Both the position numbers and the translations under genes were made by a program. From assembly GCA_964643885.1 (NCBI GenBank), contig CAZXUI010000075.1, positions 1 through 23,181 of the forward strand: DNA of 23,181 bases. Reading direction: 5' to 3'. This document shows positions 20,290 to 23,181 of the stretch, one piece after another. A model generated the notes under the pieces. That model saw nothing but the letters and a program-made list of their open reading frames with translations, made no database searches and was not told where the DNA came from. This DNA is from CAADGL01 sp964643885 (GTDB lineage Bacteria > Planctomycetota > Phycisphaerae > UBA1845 > Fen-1342). The stretch's first letter is position 1, and every line of letters begins with the position of its first letter.

Positions 20290-21972
20290 ATGGCGAAACC
20301 GAACTCGCACAGCGCGCGACGGATCCTCTGCCTGGCGGGCGCCAGCCCCCTTCCCGAAACGCTGGCCGCCGCCCTCGGCTCCGTCGCCGAACTGCGGGTC
20401 GTCGAGACGCCGGCCGAGTTCGCGGCCGAGCTGGCCAGCGGCCGCTACGACCTGGTCCTCACCGACGCGGCCGTCCCCCACCTGGCGGGCAAGCCCGACG
20501 CGTTTCCGGCCGGCCGGGTCCTTGAGAACATCGGGCGGGGCGTGTGCGTCTTCGGTCCCGATGGCGACCTGCTCTGGTCCAACGCGCTGCTGACGGCGTA
20601 CGAGGAGCGGATTCGCGATGAGCTGGCCTCGGCCGCTCGGCAGATCATCTCGGAATTGACGAGCGGCGCGACGACCGGCATGGCGCCGGTGACGCGCGAC
20701 ATCTCCATCGGGCGCGAGCGGCAATTCGAGCTGACCGTCACCCCGCTGGTCCGCCAGGGCGGCGCGCTCGAGGCGGCCGTCGTGCTGGTCTCGGACGTGA
20801 CCGTCAAGCGGCAGCTTCAGCACAAGCTGGACGCGATCGACTCGGCCGGGCGCGAGCTGGTGCGTCTCGATGCGGACGCCAGCGCGCGGCTGGAGGTCGG
20901 CGAGCGGCTCCAGCTTCTGGAGGACCGCATTCTGCGCCGCAGCCGCGAGCTGCTGAACTTCGAGCACCTGGTCATCCGCGTGCTGGACCGCAAGACGAAC
21001 CGCCTGGAGACGGTCGTCGCCGGCGGGCTGTCGGAGGAGGCCAAGTCGCTCGAGATCTACGCCGACGCGGAGAACAACGGCATCACGGGATACGTCGCGG
21101 CGACCGGCCGGGCCTACCTGTGTCGCGACGCGTCGGCGGACTCGCGCTATCTGCCGGGTCTGGAGCACGCCGGCAGCACGCTGACGGTGCCGCTCTGGCT
21201 CAACGACCAGGTCGTCGGCACGCTGAACGTCGAATCGCCCAATGTCGGCGCGTTCACCGAGGCCGATCTACAGTTCGCGGAGATCTTCGGCCGCTACATC
21301 GCGATCGCCCTGCACATGCTTCAGCTTCTGGTCGTCGAGCGGCACACGGCGACCGACCAGGTCGCCGCGGACGTCGGCGCGGAGGTCTCCGGCCCGATGG
21401 ATGAGATCGCGGCGGCCGTGGCCAAGCTGGCGGCCGCGACGACCGCCTCGCCCGAGCTGCGGCGCGAGACGGAGGCGATCCTGGCGGCGGTCGAGCGGGT
21501 CAAGGATGTGCTCGCTTCGGTCACGGAGCACTCCGGCGTCGAGGGGCTGCTGCCGACCACGCTGCCGCCGGACCCGATGCTCAGCGGAAAGCGGATTCTC
21601 GTGGCCGATGACGAGGACATCATCCGCGAGACCGTGGCCGAGGTGCTGACGCGGGCCGGGGCGCGGCCGGTGCTGGCGTCGGACGGCAATGAGGCCGTCG
21701 CGATCATCGGATCGCAGCGGCTGGACCTGGTGCTCAGCGACATCAAGATGCCGAACCGCAACGGATACGAGGTCTTCGCCGCGGTGCAGAACACCGACCT
21801 GCCCTGTCCGGTCATCCTGATGACCGGCTTCGGCTACGACCCGAATCACTCCATCGTCCGCGCCAGCCGCGAGGGCCTGGCCGGCGTGCTTTTCAAACCC
21901 TTCAAGGTCGAGCAGCTCCTGGAAGACGTGCGCAACGCCCTGGCCGAGCACGAGGCCGGCGGGCACGCCTGA
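20290..21972 (+). CDS. PAS-GAF-receiver signalling protein with degenerate receiver and H-box
   Basis: This is a 560-residue cytoplasmic multidomain protein. Residues ~11-75 resemble a receiver missing its acidic pair (D59 is present). Residues ~78-180 look like a PAS domain (NIGRGVCVFGPDGDLLWSN), and ~200-350 are a GAF domain (NNGITGYVAATGRAYLCRD, LNVESPNVGAFTEADLQFAE). Residues ~352-415 are two helices like a kinase dimerisation domain, but the H-box reads GAEVSGPMDEI with Ala364 in place of His. No ATPase domain follows. The C-terminal receiver (435-555) is intact, with D440-D441, phospho-acceptor D484 in VLSDIKMP, T512 and K536. An outside kinase would have to phosphorylate it. A GCAGAG-T-CTCTGC inverted repeat (20272-20284) lies just before the ATG, where a ribosome site is lacking. 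Confidence 0.88.
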   Translation: MAKPNSHSARRILCLAGASPLPETLAAALGSVAELRVVETPAEFAAELASGRYDLVLTDAAVPHLAGKPDAFPAGRVLENIGRGVCVFGPDGDLLWSNALLTAYEERIRDELASAARQIISELTSGATTGMAPVTRDISIGRERQFELTVTPLVRQGGALEAAVVLVSDVTVKRQLQHKLDAIDSAGRELVRLDADASARLEVGERLQLLEDRILRRSRELLNFEHLVIRVLDRKTNRLETVVAGGLSEEAKSLEIYADAENNGITGYVAATGRAYLCRDASADSRYLPGLEHAGSTLTVPLWLNDQVVGTLNVESPNVGAFTEADLQFAEIFGRYIAIALHMLQLLVVERHTATDQVAADVGAEVSGPMDEIAAAVAKLAAATTASPELRRETEAILAAVERVKDVLASVTEHSGVEGLLPTTLPPDPMLSGKRILVADDEDIIRETVAEVLTRAGARPVLASDGNEAVAIIGSQRLDLVLSDIKMPNRNGYEVFAAVQNTDLPCPVILMTGFGYDPNHSIVRASREGLAGVLFKPFKVEQLLEDVRNALAEHEAGGHA

Positions 21973-22098
21973 CCACGCAAGCAGCGCTCGCTCCATAGGG
22001 CAGATTCAAGGGACGCCCGGCAAGCCGGCAAGGACCGCCGGACGCCGGTCAAGCTTCGCACCGCTCGGAGGGCCGACGACCGTTGCCAGGGGTTTTTG

Positions 22099-22119
22099 CC
22101 AGGGGCCTTGAGCCCCTGG
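22099..22119. repeat. 8-bp hairpin between convergent genes
   Basis: Arms CCAGGGGC and GCCCCTGG flank CTTGA. A direct repeat of TGCCAGGGG and a T5 run lie immediately upstream on the + strand. It may aid termination of the regulator gene, although no T-tract follows on that strand. Confidence 0.5.
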
Positions 22120-22189
22120 TGGGCGTTCCGCTCCCTCCTATGCTGTTCGCCCGGAGCAATGCGCCCCCTCGCCTGGCATGAAATGACAC

Positions 22190-22219
22190 AGGCCGGACCC
22201 GCATCTGCGAGCCCGGCCT
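22190..22219 (-). terminator. Probable rpoC terminator hairpin
   Basis: Outer arms AGGCCGG (22190-22196) and CCGGCCT (22213-22219), with an inner CGCA/TGCG stem, lie 31 bases past the rpoC stop. On the minus strand the hairpin is followed by GTGTCATTTCATG, a weak T-rich run. The rest of 21973-22249 contains no gene. Confidence 0.5.
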
Positions 22220-22249
22220 GATGAATCAGCAATCGAACCCAGCCGCGCT

Positions 22250-23181
22250 CTACGCGCCGGGAACCCCGACCGCCGGCTGCCCGCTCTCGCGAGCCGCCAC
22301 CGCCGGCGAGAACGAACCCGCCGCCGCCGCCGGCGTCACCGGCTCGGCCACCACCTCGCCCTCGTACGCGTGCGCGAGCTTGATGTTCTGGTAGCCCTGG
22401 AAGCCCGTGCCGGCCGGGATCAGCCGGCCCAGAATCACGTTCTCCTTCAGGCCGACCAGGCGGTCCTCCGCACCGGCCAGCGCCGCCTGCGTCAGCACCT
22501 TGGTCGTCTCCTGGAAGCTGGCCGCCGAGATGAACGACTCGCTCTGGAGGCTGGCCTTGGTGATGCCCAGCAGAAGCGTCTTGGCCGACGCCGGCCGCGG
22601 CTTGCGGCCCTTGGCCGGGTTGCCGCCGGCCGCCTCGACCTCGTCATTCTTGGCGACGAACTGCTCGCGCGGCACGACCTGGTTCACCTGGAAGTCGGTA
22701 TCGCCCGCATCGGCCACCTTGACCGAACGGGCCAGCCGCTGGTTCTCGGCCCGGAAGCGGAACTTGTCGATCACCTCGTTGGGCAGGAAGGTCGTGTCGC
22801 CCTCGTTGTCGATCTTCACCTTGCGCAGCATCTGGCTCAGGATGACCTCGACGTGCTTGTCGTTGATGGTCACGTTCTGCTGGCGATAGACGCTCTGGAC
22901 CTCCTTCAGCAGATAGCGCTGAAGATCATCCTCGCCGTTGATGCGCAGGATGTCGTGTGGAATGAGCGGTCCCTCGATCAGCGGAGTGCCCGCTTCGACG
23001 TAGTCGCCGGCGTGCACCAGGAGCTGCTTGTCCTGGGGAACATGGTGCTCCTTCTCCATCCCGCTCTCGCTGCGGATGATGATGGTCATCTTGCCGCGGC
23101 GGCGGTCGGTGTGCAGCTCGACGGTTCCGGAGATCTCGGCCATGACGGCCGGCTCCTTGGGCTTGCGGGCCTCGAAGATCT
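22250..23181 (-). CDS. rpoC: DNA-directed RNA polymerase subunit beta' (C-terminal part, 5' end outside window)
   Basis: The reading frame runs off the right edge. At the edge it reads IFEARKPKEPAVMAEISG, the conserved FEARKPK segment of beta'. It continues through the barrel region (IIRSESGMEKEHHVPQDKQLLVHAGDYVEAGTPL), the DDLQRYLLKEVQSVYRQQNVTINDKHVEVILSQML region and ITKASLQSESFISAASFQETTKVLT, with NVILGRLIPAGTGF near the end, all hallmark beta' sequences. About 310 C-terminal residues are present, ending in an Ala/Pro/Val-rich tail after the conserved GTGF region. The Met at 23143 is internal and not a start. Upstream genes of the usual rplL-rpoB-rpoC operon lie beyond the window. Confidence 0.97.
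   Translation of the reverse strand, partial: IFEARKPKEPAVMAEISGTVELHTDRRRGKMTIIIRSESGMEKEHHVPQDKQLLVHAGDYVEAGTPLIEGPLIPHDILRINGEDDLQRYLLKEVQSVYRQQNVTINDKHVEVILSQMLRKVKIDNEGDTTFLPNEVIDKFRFRAENQRLARSVKVADAGDTDFQVNQVVPREQFVAKNDEVEAAGGNPAKGRKPRPASAKTLLLGITKASLQSESFISAASFQETTKVLTQAALAGAEDRLVGLKENVILGRLIPAGTGFQGYQNIKLAHAYEGEVVAEPVTPAAAAGSFSPAVAARESGQPAVGVPGA

Noticed and set aside
21973..22249. tRNA or small RNA gene in the convergent spacer
   Set aside because: GATTCAA near 22013 recalls a T-loop, but no acceptor or anticodon stems can be formed around it.

Overview
The window is GC-rich bacterial chromosome with 21 intact or edge-truncated protein genes, one decayed gene fragment and an unusually dense set of intergenic hairpin repeats. 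The most likely source is a member of the Planctomycetota. This is an inference from gene content: a Tat-signal Gfo/Idh/MocA oxidoreductase, a secreted WD40 protein, a rhomboid-fold protein with a planctomycete-style tail, a DUF1028 protein, a dockerin-like C-terminal signature and abundant palindromic spacers. I saw no rRNA, tRNA, insertion sequence, prophage or CRISPR array.

Left part (1-5 kb): a minus-strand operon holds a fused threonylcarbamoyl-AMP synthase/YwlE-like phosphatase and rpiB, with its own TTGACA promoter. A small unrecognised basic protein is divergent to it. A second minus-strand group holds cysK, cysC (sulfur assimilation) and a DUF1028/TPR-like protein. Middle (5-10.7 kb): trmB, mtnP (methylthioadenosine salvage), a COG1915 LOR/SDH protein (possible ornithine cyclodeaminase), a FolD that lacks two key catalytic residues, and an HDOD regulator.

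10.8-13.05 kb: crcB (fluoride channel), a DUF190 gene and selA (selenocysteine synthase) are linked by two successive 4-base GTGA stop/start overlaps. They appear to be read from a promoter that would give a leaderless crcB message. 13.4-19 kb: a secreted WD40 protein, a Tat/lipoprotein oxidoreductase, a DUF72 protein carrying a sliding-clamp-like QLSLF motif, and a UbiD-family decarboxylase. 19.2-22 kb: a rhomboid-fold protein without its catalytic dyad and a PAS-GAF-receiver protein whose H-box has lost its histidine. The right edge carries the 3' part of rpoC.

The most interesting unexplained structure is the hairpin repeats. At four separate loci (window start, 5.25 kb, 7.23 kb, 13.24 kb) a CTCTG/CTCCG loop is kept while the stem sequence changes on both arms together, and the loop always reads the same way on the + strand. 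A second family keeps a GCA loop. One 56-base two-hairpin cassette occurs identically 13 kb apart. A third, different repeat, a degenerate heptamer, flanks folD on both sides.
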